Shown here piece after piece: positions 46,561 through 55,827 of a DNA stretch of 64,000 bases. Below the pieces are notes generated by a model. The model ran no database searches, had not been told where the DNA came from, and was given only the letters and a program-made list of their open reading frames with translations. How positions within the stretch are numbered: position 1 is the stretch's first letter; every line of letters begins with the position of its first letter. The stretch spans positions 62,001-126,000 of the forward strand of contig NZ_AYSJ01000017.1 of NCBI RefSeq assembly GCF_000517265.1. The letters run 5' to 3'. The stretch is from Photorhabdus khanii NC19 (lineage in GTDB: Bacteria > Pseudomonadota > Gammaproteobacteria > Enterobacterales > Enterobacteriaceae). Both the position numbers and the translations under genes were made by a program.

Positions 46561-48675
46561 ATGGATGGATTAGTTTTCACCTGCCAAATTGGCGCACTGT
46601 CCCAAACAACCTTTCAGGTGACACAATTTACCTTGCAGGAAGAGCTGTCACAGCTTTATAACCTGACATTAACCGTAGTGAGTCCGCGTGATGATATTCC
46701 CTTGAATGACCAACTGGGGAACAGTGCATCACTGACTATTATCCGTAATGGCGTTACTGAACGTACCATTAATGGTTTGATAGCCGGTGTCGAACAGGGT
46801 AATACTGATGGCCGTCAAACTTTTTATACCTTCACTATCCGCCCCACAATGTGGCTGATGACGCTTAATCAGGATAGCCGTATCTTCCATCGTCAGTCTG
46901 TACCGAAAATCCTGGCGCAATTGCTTAAAGAACATCGTATTTTATTTGTCCGCGATACGCTCTATAAACGCCATGCTGACCGGGAATACACCACGCAAAA
47001 ACGTGAATCAGACTATGACTTTTGGTGCCGGCTGGCGGCGGAAGAAGGCATTATCTTCTGGTTTGAAGAAAAACAGATGTTGTTCTGTGATTGCCACCTG
47101 GGCATGCAGGCGGATATCGATCTTACTTACAATACGCATCCTGAAACGGACGAGACCGATACCACTGCATACCAGTGGAGCTATGGCGAATACCTGTGCC
47201 CGAATGGCACTGTCCAGAAAGACTATAACTTTCTTAACCCCAAATATTCGCTCGAACACCGGAAGACAGCTGACAATCGCGGGTACGATTCGGTGTTTGA
47301 AAGCTACGGGCGTTTTCAGTGGGATGCGGAAGGAAAACCGTTTACCCAACTGCGGTTAGAGCAGTTACAAAACTACAGCAAAGTCGGCACGGCCCAAACT
47401 AACTGTATCCGGCTTCATCCGGGCAAAATTTTTACGCTGCAATCCCATCCAATAGAAGCGATGAATGACCGCTGGCAGGTGCTGTCTGTCACTCATCATG
47501 GGCGGCAGCCTATTGCGTCAAACGACGGGGGTGAAGGAACAACACTGACAAACGATGTTGCCTTTATTCCAGGGCGACAGGATTGGCGGCCACCTTACCG
47601 TTACAAGCCACTGGCGGACGGTGATGAAGTCGCTACGGTAGTCGGGGCGGGAAGCGAAGAGATTTATGTTAACAAACACGGCGAGATACGCATCCACTTC
47701 CACTGGAACCGTTACGATGAAGCGGACGACCTCGCTTCCTGCTGGGTACGGGTCGCCCAGGGCTGGAACGGCAGCGGTTACGGTTTTATGGCGATACCCC
47801 GCGTCGGGCAGGAGGTGATAGTCAGCTATCTCAATGGCGATATCGACCGCCCGATTGTGACGGGCTGCACCTACAACGGCCTCAATCGTCCGCCGCTTGA
47901 TTTACCGGCGGAGAAAACCCGGACTACCTTCAAAACCCAGACTCACAGAGGACAGGGATTTAATGAGCTGCGCTTTGATGACGCAAACGGCAGCGAGGAA
48001 GTGTTTATTCACGCTCAACGGGATATGAATACTCGGGTTCTTAGGGATAAAACCACACAGATAACCCATGACCAGAAAACAGCAGTTGAACATAACCGCA
48101 CCATCATCATTAAAAACGATGATGATGAAGCCGTACAAGGCTTCCAGACGCTTGAAGTCGGTCAAAATCAAACGGTGACCATTAAAGGCCAGCAAGCCGT
48201 TTCCATTGGTAAAAGCCATCAATTGAACATCACCGATAATCAGCAAATTACCGTGGGTAAACATATCAAGCTACGCTCTGAAAGCGGACAAATCACCATT
48301 GGAAACGCAGGCGGGCAGATAGTCATTGACCCGATGGGGAATATCCGTATCGAAGGGGTCAGCATCACCATGTCTGACCATACCATCGGTAGAAAATCCG
48401 CCGATGCGCTGTTTGACTACGCTGCCCGCTATACCCTGCTGAGTGAGCAGAGCGGTAAGCCGCTGGTGAATACCCTCTACACCATCACCACCGCCGATGG
48501 GCAGATCCTTTCCGGTAAAACTGACGCGCTGGGCAGAACTGTGACTGTACAGAGTAAGGTTGAAGAAAATCTGCAACTGAGTTCACCGGGATCCCCACCG
48601 AAACCGAAGAAAACTTTATACCAAGCCGGTGATAACTCTCCGGTAGAGCATGTTATGGAATTTATGGAGAAATAA
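46561..48675 (+). CDS. vgrG: VgrG (TssI) spike protein of type VI secretion
   Basis: A 704-residue VgrG. The gp27-like barrel domains occupy about 1-370. The gp5 OB-fold follows (VVGAGSEEIYVNKHGEIRIH through WVRVAQGWNGSGYGFMAIPR, about 370-460), then the triple beta-helix region with repeated T/V-rich strands (about 480-610). A C-terminal extension of about 80 residues (from LFDYAARYTLLSEQSGKPLV) resembles a transthyretin-like cargo-docking domain. ATG 46561 (MDGLVFTCQIG) is chosen because AAGG lies about 8 bases upstream; an ATG ten codons earlier lacks family similarity. The trimer would tip the Hcp tube and, with the PAAR protein at 52267, carry the adjacent nuclease. No other T6SS structural genes are in the window, so this is an orphan island. 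Confidence 0.93.
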   Translation: MDGLVFTCQIGALSQTTFQVTQFTLQEELSQLYNLTLTVVSPRDDIPLNDQLGNSASLTIIRNGVTERTINGLIAGVEQGNTDGRQTFYTFTIRPTMWLMTLNQDSRIFHRQSVPKILAQLLKEHRILFVRDTLYKRHADREYTTQKRESDYDFWCRLAAEEGIIFWFEEKQMLFCDCHLGMQADIDLTYNTHPETDETDTTAYQWSYGEYLCPNGTVQKDYNFLNPKYSLEHRKTADNRGYDSVFESYGRFQWDAEGKPFTQLRLEQLQNYSKVGTAQTNCIRLHPGKIFTLQSHPIEAMNDRWQVLSVTHHGRQPIASNDGGEGTTLTNDVAFIPGRQDWRPPYRYKPLADGDEVATVVGAGSEEIYVNKHGEIRIHFHWNRYDEADDLASCWVRVAQGWNGSGYGFMAIPRVGQEVIVSYLNGDIDRPIVTGCTYNGLNRPPLDLPAEKTRTTFKTQTHRGQGFNELRFDDANGSEEVFIHAQRDMNTRVLRDKTTQITHDQKTAVEHNRTIIIKNDDDEAVQGFQTLEVGQNQTVTIKGQQAVSIGKSHQLNITDNQQITVGKHIKLRSESGQITIGNAGGQIVIDPMGNIRIEGVSITMSDHTIGRKSADALFDYAARYTLLSEQSGKPLVNTLYTITTADGQILSGKTDALGRTVTVQSKVEENLQLSSPGSPPKPKKTLYQAGDNSPVEHVMEFMEK

Positions 48676-48677
48676 GT

Positions 48678-50033
48678 ATGGCAATATCCAACAGCGGCAA
48701 GATGTGCCCGGCTGTCACTTCAATTAACTGCACGATGGAAATCGGGATCTTTCCTTCCGATGAAGACCCCTGTTATCTGGCGAGAAAAGCCGAATATGCC
48801 CTGCGTCTGCCTGCAATGATTGTCACTAAGCAAGGTGCCATTCGCTTTCTTAATCAAATCATTATGAGTGGGTTGATTAAGGTTGAAGAGCTTAAACATG
48901 ACTTTTTATGGCCCTATAAAGCAGAAGTGGTGTTTGCTATCCGAGGGCAGAAAGATGTCCCTCTGCCCATGCTGGCGACCAGTCAAGTCTCTAAGCAGCG
49001 TTATGGTGATAATTTACCGCAATCCAGTAATCCGTTTGCCCGGCCTTCTGCCGACGAGATGGAGAAATTTGGGGTTGTGGGTATTCGGCGCCCCGATATT
49101 ATTCTGGTTAAAGAGGAGGCTCTCCGCTGGCCGGGCAGAAATGCCACCTACTTTGATGGTTCTGTGCACCCTGATAATCTGAAAATGTTGATTGAGGTGA
49201 AATTTCCGGGGGATGGGCTCTCTGACAATCAGGAACGAGATTATATCCAGATTGCGACCGAAGACCGCTTTGGAGTGATGCGTGTTAGTGATAACCGCAC
49301 CGAGGAGCAAAAACAGTATGATGAAGCGTGGCGAAAACATTATCAACCCGGTTCCCAACATTATAAAAATCCGATACCGCTGGTCCCCCTGCCGCCCGGT
49401 TCGCCTCCTGATGATGCCTTACCCGCTCCTCCCGAAGAGGGCGTGCCGGGAACCATTCCACAACCCCTGACAAAAAATCCCCCGCTTGTCAGTACCTCTC
49501 CGTGGTCTTTCTTACCCAGCTATGAAGACTGGGTTATTCTTGGACAGGAAGTGGCTGGCCTGACAGAGCAGGGGTTAGATTACATCCGCGACAGTACCCG
49601 TGAACTCCTTGCTCAGTTTGGGGTCTGGTTCAGTGAAACCGGCAAGTGGGTGTGTAAAGAGATAATCGACCCGATAACCCATCAGGCCAGTTACGCTTTT
49701 TCCTGGGTCAGTGAACAAACGGGGAAAATCGTGACCTGGACTGAGAGTGAGATAAAAGCCCGGTGGCAAACTGTGCAACAGGGCTCAGATATCACCCTGG
49801 AAGAGCTAAAAAACATGAGCTGGCTGCAAATATTGAAAAAGGTGGGTGAAGAGATGCTGGAAGTGGTTGTGATTATTGCCGAAGTTGCTGTGGTTATCCT
49901 CATCACCCTTGTCGTCGCTGCCGCGCTGATAGTACTGTTGGACATTTTAGCTGCCGCCGCTGAAGTCAGCGCCGTAGCGTTAGCTGCCGTCCTGGCAATA
50001 TTGACGAGTGTGAAATTGGCTACCGCCTCATAA
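48678..50033 (+). CDS. T6SS effector with VRR-NUC nuclease domain (TseV-like)
   Basis: A 451-residue protein starting 2 bases after the vgrG stop. Residues about 100-215 fit a VRR-NUC PD-(D/E)xK nuclease: GIRRPDIILVKE with Asp140, then MLIEVKFPGDGLSDNQ with Glu173 and Lys175. VRR-NUC effectors of the Salmonella TseV group are structure-specific DNases that break the target's chromosome, and their immunity genes encode DUF3396 proteins, which is what follows here. A Pro-rich linker (about 235-270) precedes an alpha-helical region, and residues about 392-451 are strongly hydrophobic (VVVIIAEVAVVILITLVVAA and beyond), enough for two membrane helices. These may help entry into the target cell or chaperone binding. 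The N-terminal 100 residues have no family that I recognise. Confidence 0.85.
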   Translation: MAISNSGKMCPAVTSINCTMEIGIFPSDEDPCYLARKAEYALRLPAMIVTKQGAIRFLNQIIMSGLIKVEELKHDFLWPYKAEVVFAIRGQKDVPLPMLATSQVSKQRYGDNLPQSSNPFARPSADEMEKFGVVGIRRPDIILVKEEALRWPGRNATYFDGSVHPDNLKMLIEVKFPGDGLSDNQERDYIQIATEDRFGVMRVSDNRTEEQKQYDEAWRKHYQPGSQHYKNPIPLVPLPPGSPPDDALPAPPEEGVPGTIPQPLTKNPPLVSTSPWSFLPSYEDWVILGQEVAGLTEQGLDYIRDSTRELLAQFGVWFSETGKWVCKEIIDPITHQASYAFSWVSEQTGKIVTWTESEIKARWQTVQQGSDITLEELKNMSWLQILKKVGEEMLEVVVIIAEVAVVILITLVVAAALIVLLDILAAAAEVSAVALAAVLAILTSVKLATAS

Positions 50034-50045
50034 TTCACGGAGAAA

Positions 50046-51194
50046 ATGATGGAAACTGTAGATTACTTTGCCCAACTGAGATCACAACTGACCTCTTTTC
50101 TTTTTATCAATGGCGATGGACTGACTGTTTCCCGCCTGGGGCTCTCGATTACCCTGTTTTTTAAACAGGGTTACACGCTGGAGAAAAAGCAACGCATTCT
50201 GGCCTGTTATCGCCGCTTTCGCGAAGAGTTTGGCACTCACCTGCGTTTTCATGCTCATGAGCTGAAAGGGTTAAGAAAATATTCACCGGAAAATATTGCC
50301 AAGGTGGAAGAGGGTATTCTTAATCAGAAAAAAAATCAGCCCTCTAGCTGGGTAGTCAGTGACGCTAAAAATATTTATGAAGCCCCTCATTATCTGATGC
50401 GTTACCTAGACTCCCGAGAAATTGATGGTGATGACAGTAGCTCTTACCTGAGTCTGACACTGCCCTGGGATTATCTGAAAGAGCAAGACGGCATGGTTCG
50501 TTTTATGGCATGGCTGGACTTTCTGTGTGAACAGCTCGAACCTGACAGTGGAGACTGTGGCTACTCCCTGGTCCTGCCCAGAGATTACCATGACTATTTT
50601 CCCCTGGAGTACCAGCTAGCGCAACGTTACCCTGCCTTACAAGTCAATTCTGCGGTTCATACTGCGGTATTACAGTATGAACATTCCATCCGTAGTATTA
50701 ATTGGATCACCCTGCTGTCCAAACGATTTGTAAATCGACTGGGTGGGGAATACTGGATACGTGCAATGCTGGCCCGCTACACCGATGTGGTCATTAGCTC
50801 TTACCGCGATGGTCTGATGATCCGAGCCGGTAAATACCCCGATCTGACCCCGCTGCCGGGCAGTGTTCCGGAGAGTTATTTTGCCATTAACCAGCTGATA
50901 CGCCCGATACGGGTGATCCCCCGTGAAGGGCATTCTCTGCATTTTTATGGTGCTGGTCATTTTACTACAGCGTCCACACTGGCCTGGTATGCCCGTTATG
51001 ACCGTGGACCTCTGCATGTGACCCCTTTGAAGGGAGGCTATCCGGCTCTTGTCAGCGGATTCTGGCGAACCGACAACATCCCGGGCAAGCAATATTTCTT
51101 TGCTCAGGGCACGATGGCTTTTGATGTTCAGGGCGCGGAATCAGGCACAACGATCTGGCACTTGATACGGGAAGGGAAAAATATGTGGGAATAA
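50046..51194 (+). CDS. DUF3396 immunity protein for the VRR-NUC effector
   Basis: A 382-residue soluble protein of the DUF3396 family (RFMAWLDFLCEQLEPDSGDCGY in the middle; WITLLSKRFVNRLGGEYWIR further on), the immunity type found next to TseV nucleases. It has no signal peptide, as expected for protection against a cytosolic nuclease. It lies 12 bases after the effector gene. Two consecutive ATGs (50046 and 50049) follow GGAG; the second has the better spacing. A nearly identical but broken copy follows. Confidence 0.82.
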   Translation: MMETVDYFAQLRSQLTSFLFINGDGLTVSRLGLSITLFFKQGYTLEKKQRILACYRRFREEFGTHLRFHAHELKGLRKYSPENIAKVEEGILNQKKNQPSSWVVSDAKNIYEAPHYLMRYLDSREIDGDDSSSYLSLTLPWDYLKEQDGMVRFMAWLDFLCEQLEPDSGDCGYSLVLPRDYHDYFPLEYQLAQRYPALQVNSAVHTAVLQYEHSIRSINWITLLSKRFVNRLGGEYWIRAMLARYTDVVISSYRDGLMIRAGKYPDLTPLPGSVPESYFAINQLIRPIRVIPREGHSLHFYGAGHFTTASTLAWYARYDRGPLHVTPLKGGYPALVSGFWRTDNIPGKQYFFAQGTMAFDVQGAESGTTIWHLIREGKNMWE

Positions 51195-51230
51195 CAGATT
51201 ATCCACTGCCTCATCATGAACGGAGAGAAT

Positions 51231-52263
51231 ATGGCAACTTCAGATTATTTTTCCCGGCTAAAATCACAACGGGTCGATTTTACTTTTACCAATAGTGATG
51301 GGCTGACCGTCTCCCGTCTGGGTATCTCAATTACCCTGTTTTTTAAACAGGGTTACACGCTGGAGAAAAAGCAACGCATTCTGGCCTGTTATCGCCGCTT
51401 TCGCGAAGAGTTTGGTACTCATCTACGTTTTCACCGTCATGAGCTGAAAGGGTTAAAAAAATATTCACCGGAAAATATTGCCAAGGTGGAAGAGGGTATT
51501 CTTAATCAGAAAAAAAACCAGTTTTCTGGTTGGGTGGTCAGTGATGCCAAAAATGAAGATGAGGCACCTCATTATCTGATGCGTTACTTGGATTCCCGGG
51601 AAATAAGCGGTGATAACGGCAGTTCTTACCTAAGCCTGACACTGCCTTGGGATTATCTAAAAGAACCAGAGGGCATGACCCGATTTATGGCCTGGCTGGA
51701 TTTTCTGTGTGAACAACTCGAACCGGACAGTGGGGACTGTGGTTACTATCTGGTCTTACCCAACGACTTCTATGACTACTTTCCCTTAGAGTACCAACTG
51801 GCCCAGCGTTACCCTGCATTGCAGGTTAATTCTGCGGTTCATACAGCCAAATTACAGTATGAACATTCCATCCGTAGTATTAACTGGATCACCCTGCTGT
51901 CCAAACGATTTGTAAATCGACTGGGTGGGGAATACTGGATACGTGCAATGCTGGCCCGCTACACCGATGTGGTCGATACGGGTGATCCCCCGTGAAGGGC
52001 ATTCTCTGCATTTTTATGGTGCTGGTCATTTTACTACAGCGTCCACACTGGCCTGGTATGCCCGTTATGACCGTGGACCTCTGCATGTGACCCCTTTGAA
52101 GGGAGGCTATCCGGCTCTTGTCAGCGGATTCTGGCGAACCGACAGCATCCCGGACAAGCAATATTTCTTTGCTCAGGGCACGATGGCTTTTGATGTTCAG
52201 GGCGCGGAATCAGGCACAACGATCTGGCATTTAATACGCGAAGCGGAAAATATAACGGAGTAA
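51231..52263 (+). pseudogene. Second DUF3396 immunity copy, broken by a 113-base deletion
   Basis: A tandem copy of the preceding gene, starting at ATG 51231 (MATSDYFSRLKSQ) after GGAG. Up to ARYTDVV (about residue 250) it matches well with scattered substitutions. Compared with the first copy, bases equivalent to 50793-50905 (113 bases, not a multiple of three) are missing after GTGGTC, so the frame stops at 51995. The remaining 3' part, almost identical to the first copy, stays open in another frame to 52263. The truncated 254-residue product may or may not fold. The N-terminal part differs more from the first copy than the 3' part does, which suggests local gene conversion or a recent exchange. 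Confidence 0.82.
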
Positions 52264-52266
52264 ATA

Positions 52267-52539
52267 ATGAGAAGTGTAGTGGAAGGAAAAAAAATTATCC
52301 TTAAAGGTGATACCACCACAACCGGAGGCGATGTTTTAAATGGTTCCGGTTTAGTCAACCAACAACTGTCGGTTGCTTGTAAAGGTGATCCAGTATTTTG
52401 TCCCGCCTGTAAACAAACAGGCGCTATTGCGGAAGGTTCCAACTTGTTCAATATACAGGGAATACCTGTTGCACTGGAGGGACACCGAGTTAATTGTGGT
52501 TGCCCGACTGGAGCCTGTCGATTAAAGGTACGGTCATAA
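52267..52539 (+). CDS. PAAR-domain spike tip protein
   Basis: A 90-residue protein with a PAAR-like pattern: GDTTTTGGDVLNGSG near the N-terminus, ACKGDPVFCPACKQTGAI in the middle and GHRVNCGCPTGACRLKV at the end. Cys and His residues suit the zinc site of the PAAR cone that caps the VgrG trimer. It starts 3 bases after the broken immunity copy, with GGAG upstream, so it belongs to the vgrG-effector-immunity operon. Its last 29 codons are repeated at 54554. Confidence 0.82.
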   Translation: MRSVVEGKKIILKGDTTTTGGDVLNGSGLVNQQLSVACKGDPVFCPACKQTGAIAEGSNLFNIQGIPVALEGHRVNCGCPTGACRLKVRS

Positions 52540-53169
52540 ATATCACATTCTCAGGCCCTTAATTGAAATACCCACAAAACCAGAGCAGGCTTTAAACGGT
52601 TATTAAAAGTCACTGTTTTAACTTATGGTTTTAATCGGTACAGAGTTTTAACAGTTTTTTTACCCCTTTTAACGCCTGTTTTTTATTAATTTTAATCATC
52701 AAAGGCTATCGTATTTTACGTTTAACCAACGTTAATCATATCAACTTTTTATCTTTATTGACGCTATCTTACCAGCAATCTTAAGCAGTTTTAATAAGTC
52801 ACCTCTTTATTTTATCTTCATAAATCAGCAAACAAATAACCTAATGAGATAAAAATACCCTTGCTGTTTTTTCGGATAATCTGCCGCTTTTTCAGAGCTT
52901 AAATCCTGCCGGATTCACCGTTTTATCCCTTTTTTATTACGTTATTTTTACAGTTTTTTTCCTAAAATAACCGGCGAGAAAGCGTTTTAATCCCCGTTTA
53001 TTCGGGTAATATTCTTCTCCATGCGGATTTCTTTTCAACTCATTTTTAATGGTTAATGATTTTCGATTAAATGCCATTAACTTTCCTGCTGAAAGATTTT
53101 ATTAAGTTAAATCCGCCTTTGATATTAAAGCCTTAATGCCTCTTTATTTACGATTTTAAATGATTATGA
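52453..53169 (+). repeat. Long direct repeat, copy A (PAAR 3' end plus AT-rich noncoding DNA)
   Basis: About 717 bases beginning inside the PAAR gene at ATACAGGGAATACCTGT and ending at TGATTATG. It matches 54554-55321 with many substitutions and a few indels. After the PAAR stop (52539) no gene is seen; the DNA is rich in TTTTAA/TTAATC-type words. 53170-53564 also lacks a gene. Confidence 0.8.
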
Positions 53170-53564
53170 CTGGTTGGTAAATATAAAATAAATGGAGTAT
53201 AGAATCGCTGATAAATGAATTAAATACGGCAGGATAAGCAAAGTGAAATTCCCGCCGAGTCTGTACATTATTCTGTGTAATTGCCACAAGGTATAAAACT
53301 TGCCCAGCAGCAGGGACTCGCCGGGCGTAATTGGTTAATAAAATTACAATTGCAATTTTTTTTATATTTTTCGTGTAATGCGTAAGACCTTTGTTAAAAA
53401 TACGGGCATGACCTCCTCTGTTTATAGAAAAATATTCATACAGACGCAGCAGATCGGCATAAATGAAGAAAACGGAAGGCCAGACATGGGATTCTAAGCC
53501 GAATTTTATCAACAGCCTATTGGTCACAGGCTTACGGCGATTTCGGCTAAAAATTTTACACGAT

Positions 53565-53603
53565 ACTGTCATTTGACTATAGTTATACATGACAAATGAC
53601 AGT
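53565..53603 (+). promoter_or_regulatory. Operator-like inverted repeat before the Xre/RES module
   Basis: ACTGTCATTTG (53565-53575) and CAAATGACAGT (53593-53603) are perfect 11-base inverted copies around 17 bases that contain TATAGTTATAC, a fair -10 region. The right arm ends 10 bases before the antitoxin start. This is the expected place for autorepression by the Xre antitoxin. Confidence 0.65.
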
Positions 53604-53613
53604 AGAGGTTTTC

Positions 53614-54060
53614 ATGAGAAACTATATTCCTATCGAAAAAGCAGCGACTAACGCGTTATGGCGTTTTGTCGGTTTGCCTGCGGAGCGTGGTCTTGATCTG
53701 ACCAGGTTTCTGCAAAATGGGCTGCCGCTCAATGTAATCGACAACCTTCATGAGTGGTCTGAGATGTCCAAATCGGACATCCTGCGGATCGCCGGTATTA
53801 ACGAGCGCAACATTGCCCGGCGCAGGAGTGCTGGATGCACGTTGAACGCTAATGAAAGTGAACGTATTGCTCGCTTCATCCGGGTATTCGATGCGGCGGT
53901 ATGTCTCTTTGATGGTGACAAGCAAGCGGCTTACGAGTGGCTTAATAATCCCGTTAAAGGGTTGGGGTATGTTGCTCCTGTTTCTCTTATCGCTACAGAA
54001 AGCGGAGCCATTGACGTGCTGGACCTCATCGGCCGTCTTGAGCACGGGATATTTTCATGA
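53614..54060 (+). CDS. Xre/MbcA/ParS-type antitoxin (DUF2384)
   Basis: A 148-residue antitoxin. The N-terminal part is helical (ATNALWRFVGLPAERGLDLT), a helix-turn-helix-like stretch follows (MSKSDILRIAGINERNIARRR), and the C-terminal DUF2384 domain includes ERIARFIRVFDAAVCLFDGD and AYEWLNNPVKGLG, the motif typical of partners of RES toxins. ATG 53614 (AGAGG upstream) is preferred to ATG 53596, which falls inside the operator. Its stop overlaps the RES toxin start (ATGA), so the pair is translationally coupled. Confidence 0.88.
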   Translation: MRNYIPIEKAATNALWRFVGLPAERGLDLTRFLQNGLPLNVIDNLHEWSEMSKSDILRIAGINERNIARRRSAGCTLNANESERIARFIRVFDAAVCLFDGDKQAAYEWLNNPVKGLGYVAPVSLIATESGAIDVLDLIGRLEHGIFS

Positions 54061-54518
54061 TTTTTTACAGGTTAACTAAATCTATTTATGCTAATGACGC
54101 ATGGTCAGGAAATGGTGCTAAGCTTTACGGCGGGCGTTGGAATTACAAGGGTTACTCCGCCATCTACGTGTCCACCAGTATTGCTCTTGCTGCACTGGAG
54201 ATGTTGGTTCACACTAGAAAAGAAAAATTATTTGATAATTACAGTCTTTTTTCCATCACGATCCCTGACGAGCATGTGGACTATCTCGAACACAAATACC
54301 TCCCCGAAGACTGGAAGCGCGACCCTGCCTCAGTGTCCACGATGGAAATCGGTACAGGATGGATAAACGTCAACGAAAGTCTCGCTCTCATCATCCCATC
54401 ATGCATCATTCCCAATGAAAATAACGCGATAATCAATCCACATCACCCGGCGTTTAATGATGCACTGGCGTCAGTAAAGGGAATCGATTTCACATTCGAT
54501 TCGCGACTGGCACTGTAG
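54057..54518 (+). CDS. RES-domain toxin (NAD+-degrading)
   Basis: A 153-residue RES protein, named for its conserved Arg, Glu and Ser. These are seen in MIFYRLTKSIYANDAWSGNG, GGRWNYKGYSAIYVSTS and ALAALEMLVH, and in FNDALASVKG near the end. RES toxins such as MbcT of Mycobacterium tuberculosis and Xre-RES of Pseudomonas and Photorhabdus consume NAD+ and arrest growth. It overlaps the antitoxin by 4 bases. The module sits between two copies of a long direct repeat, which suggests insertion at the end of the PAAR gene. Confidence 0.9.
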   Translation: MIFYRLTKSIYANDAWSGNGAKLYGGRWNYKGYSAIYVSTSIALAALEMLVHTRKEKLFDNYSLFSITIPDEHVDYLEHKYLPEDWKRDPASVSTMEIGTGWINVNESLALIIPSCIIPNENNAIINPHHPAFNDALASVKGIDFTFDSRLAL

Positions 54519-54553
54519 GAATAATCAATTCTCATTGCGCATAAAGCGAACTT

Positions 54554-54640
54554 ATACAGGGAATACCTGTCGCACTAGCGGGACACCGGGTTAATTGTGG
54601 TTGCCCGACAGGAGCCTGCCGATTAAAGGTACGGTCATAA
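54554..54640 (+). pseudogene. Duplicated 3' fragment of the PAAR gene
   Basis: 28 codons plus stop (IQGIPVALAGHRVNCGC then PTGACRLKVRS) almost identical to the end of the PAAR protein at 52453-52539. There is no start codon and no N-terminal half. It marks the left boundary of repeat copy B and shows that the Xre/RES module was inserted into, or duplicated with, the end of the T6SS operon. Confidence 0.88.
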
Positions 54641-55321
54641 ATATCAAATTCTCAGGCCCTTAATTGAAATACCGACAAAATCAGGGCAGGTTTTAAACGG
54701 TTATTAAAAACAATTGTTTTAATTTATGGTTTTAATCGGTATAACGTTTTCATCGTTGTTTTTACCGTTTTTAATGCCTGCTTTTTACTAAGTTTAATCA
54801 TCATCGGTTATCGCGTTTTACCTTTAACGAAAGCTAATCATACCCGCTTTTTATCTTTACTGACTCTGTTTTCGGTTTTTTCCTTTTTTCATCACTATTA
54901 TATCGTTTACAATAAGATTTACTGGCAATCCTGAGTGGTTTTCATCGGTTCATCCTTTTTATTTTTTCTCCATAAATCAGCCAGTAAATAACCTGAGATA
55001 AAAATACCCTTGCTGTTTTCTCAGATAATCCGCCTCTTTTTCAGGGTTTAAATCCTGCCGGATTCACCGTTTTATCCCTTTTTTATTACGTTATTTTTTA
55101 CAGTTTTCTTCCTAAAATAACCGGCGAGAAAACGCTTTAATCCCCATTTGTTCGGGTAATATTCTTTTACAAGTGGATTTCTTTTCAACTCGCTTTTAAT
55201 GGTTAATGATTTTTGATTAAAAGCCATTAACTCTTTTTTTTAAAAGTTGTATTTACTAAGTTAAATCGCCCTTGATATAAAAGCTTTAATCTTTCTATAT
55301 TCGTGCTTTTGAATGATTATG
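54554..55321 (+). repeat. Long direct repeat, copy B
   Basis: About 768 bases matching 52453-53169 from the PAAR tail through the AT-rich noncoding DNA (for example CTCAGGCCCTTAATTGAAAT, AAATCCTGCCGGATTCACCG and CCTAAAATAACCGGCGAGAA occur in both). An extra 45 bases or so occurs near 54870-54920. Together the copies bracket the Xre/RES toxin-antitoxin pair. Confidence 0.82.
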
Positions 55322-55748
55322 GCATACACCTAAGATTGTTGAAAAAGTGCCATTTCTTTTATCCAGCATTCTGTTTCAATCAGAAAAAACAGGTAAAAAC
55401 TTTAATCATCAAAGGTAAAAAGCAGTGATTAATGTTTTTTAAAGCGAGTAAAAAATTTGATATTATACTGACACAGGAAGAGAAAACATCATGAAAAACG
55501 GGTTTTAAACTGATTGATAATATGACAGAGTTAACCAAATAACAAAACATGGGATTAGATTAAAATATTTAACAGGATTAAACGCATAGTGAAAAAATAG
55601 CATTTAAGCAGTATTAAAAATGATTAAAGAAATGGGATTTTATTTTAATACTATTGATATATCTATTACCCTCTCTGGTTTTAAATCTGAAAAATCAAAT
55701 ACAGGAAAAACGAGAAAACCCGAATATCAATTTAACAAAACTGCGGAA

Positions 55749-55804
55749 TTTTCCCCCTAAACTCTCATTGAGAGTGAAGCGAACGTTTAAGATTAGGGGG
55801 AAAA
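55749..55804. repeat. Nested cruciform-forming inverted repeat
   Basis: TTTTCCCCCTAA (55749-55760) and TTAGGGGGAAAA (55793-55804) are perfect 12-base inverted copies. Between them ACTCTC-ATT-GAGAGT forms a second perfect 6-base hairpin. The whole 56-base unit looks like the ends of a small non-autonomous element or a structured RNA; the family is not known to me. Confidence 0.6.
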
Positions 55805-55827
55805 TGGATAGGACACCGCCTCAAAAC

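Noticed and set aside
51925..52263. Separate small gene after the second immunity copy
   Set aside because: It is the frameshifted 3' end of the duplicated DUF3396 gene; its first codons overlap the upstream frame and have no start signal of their own.
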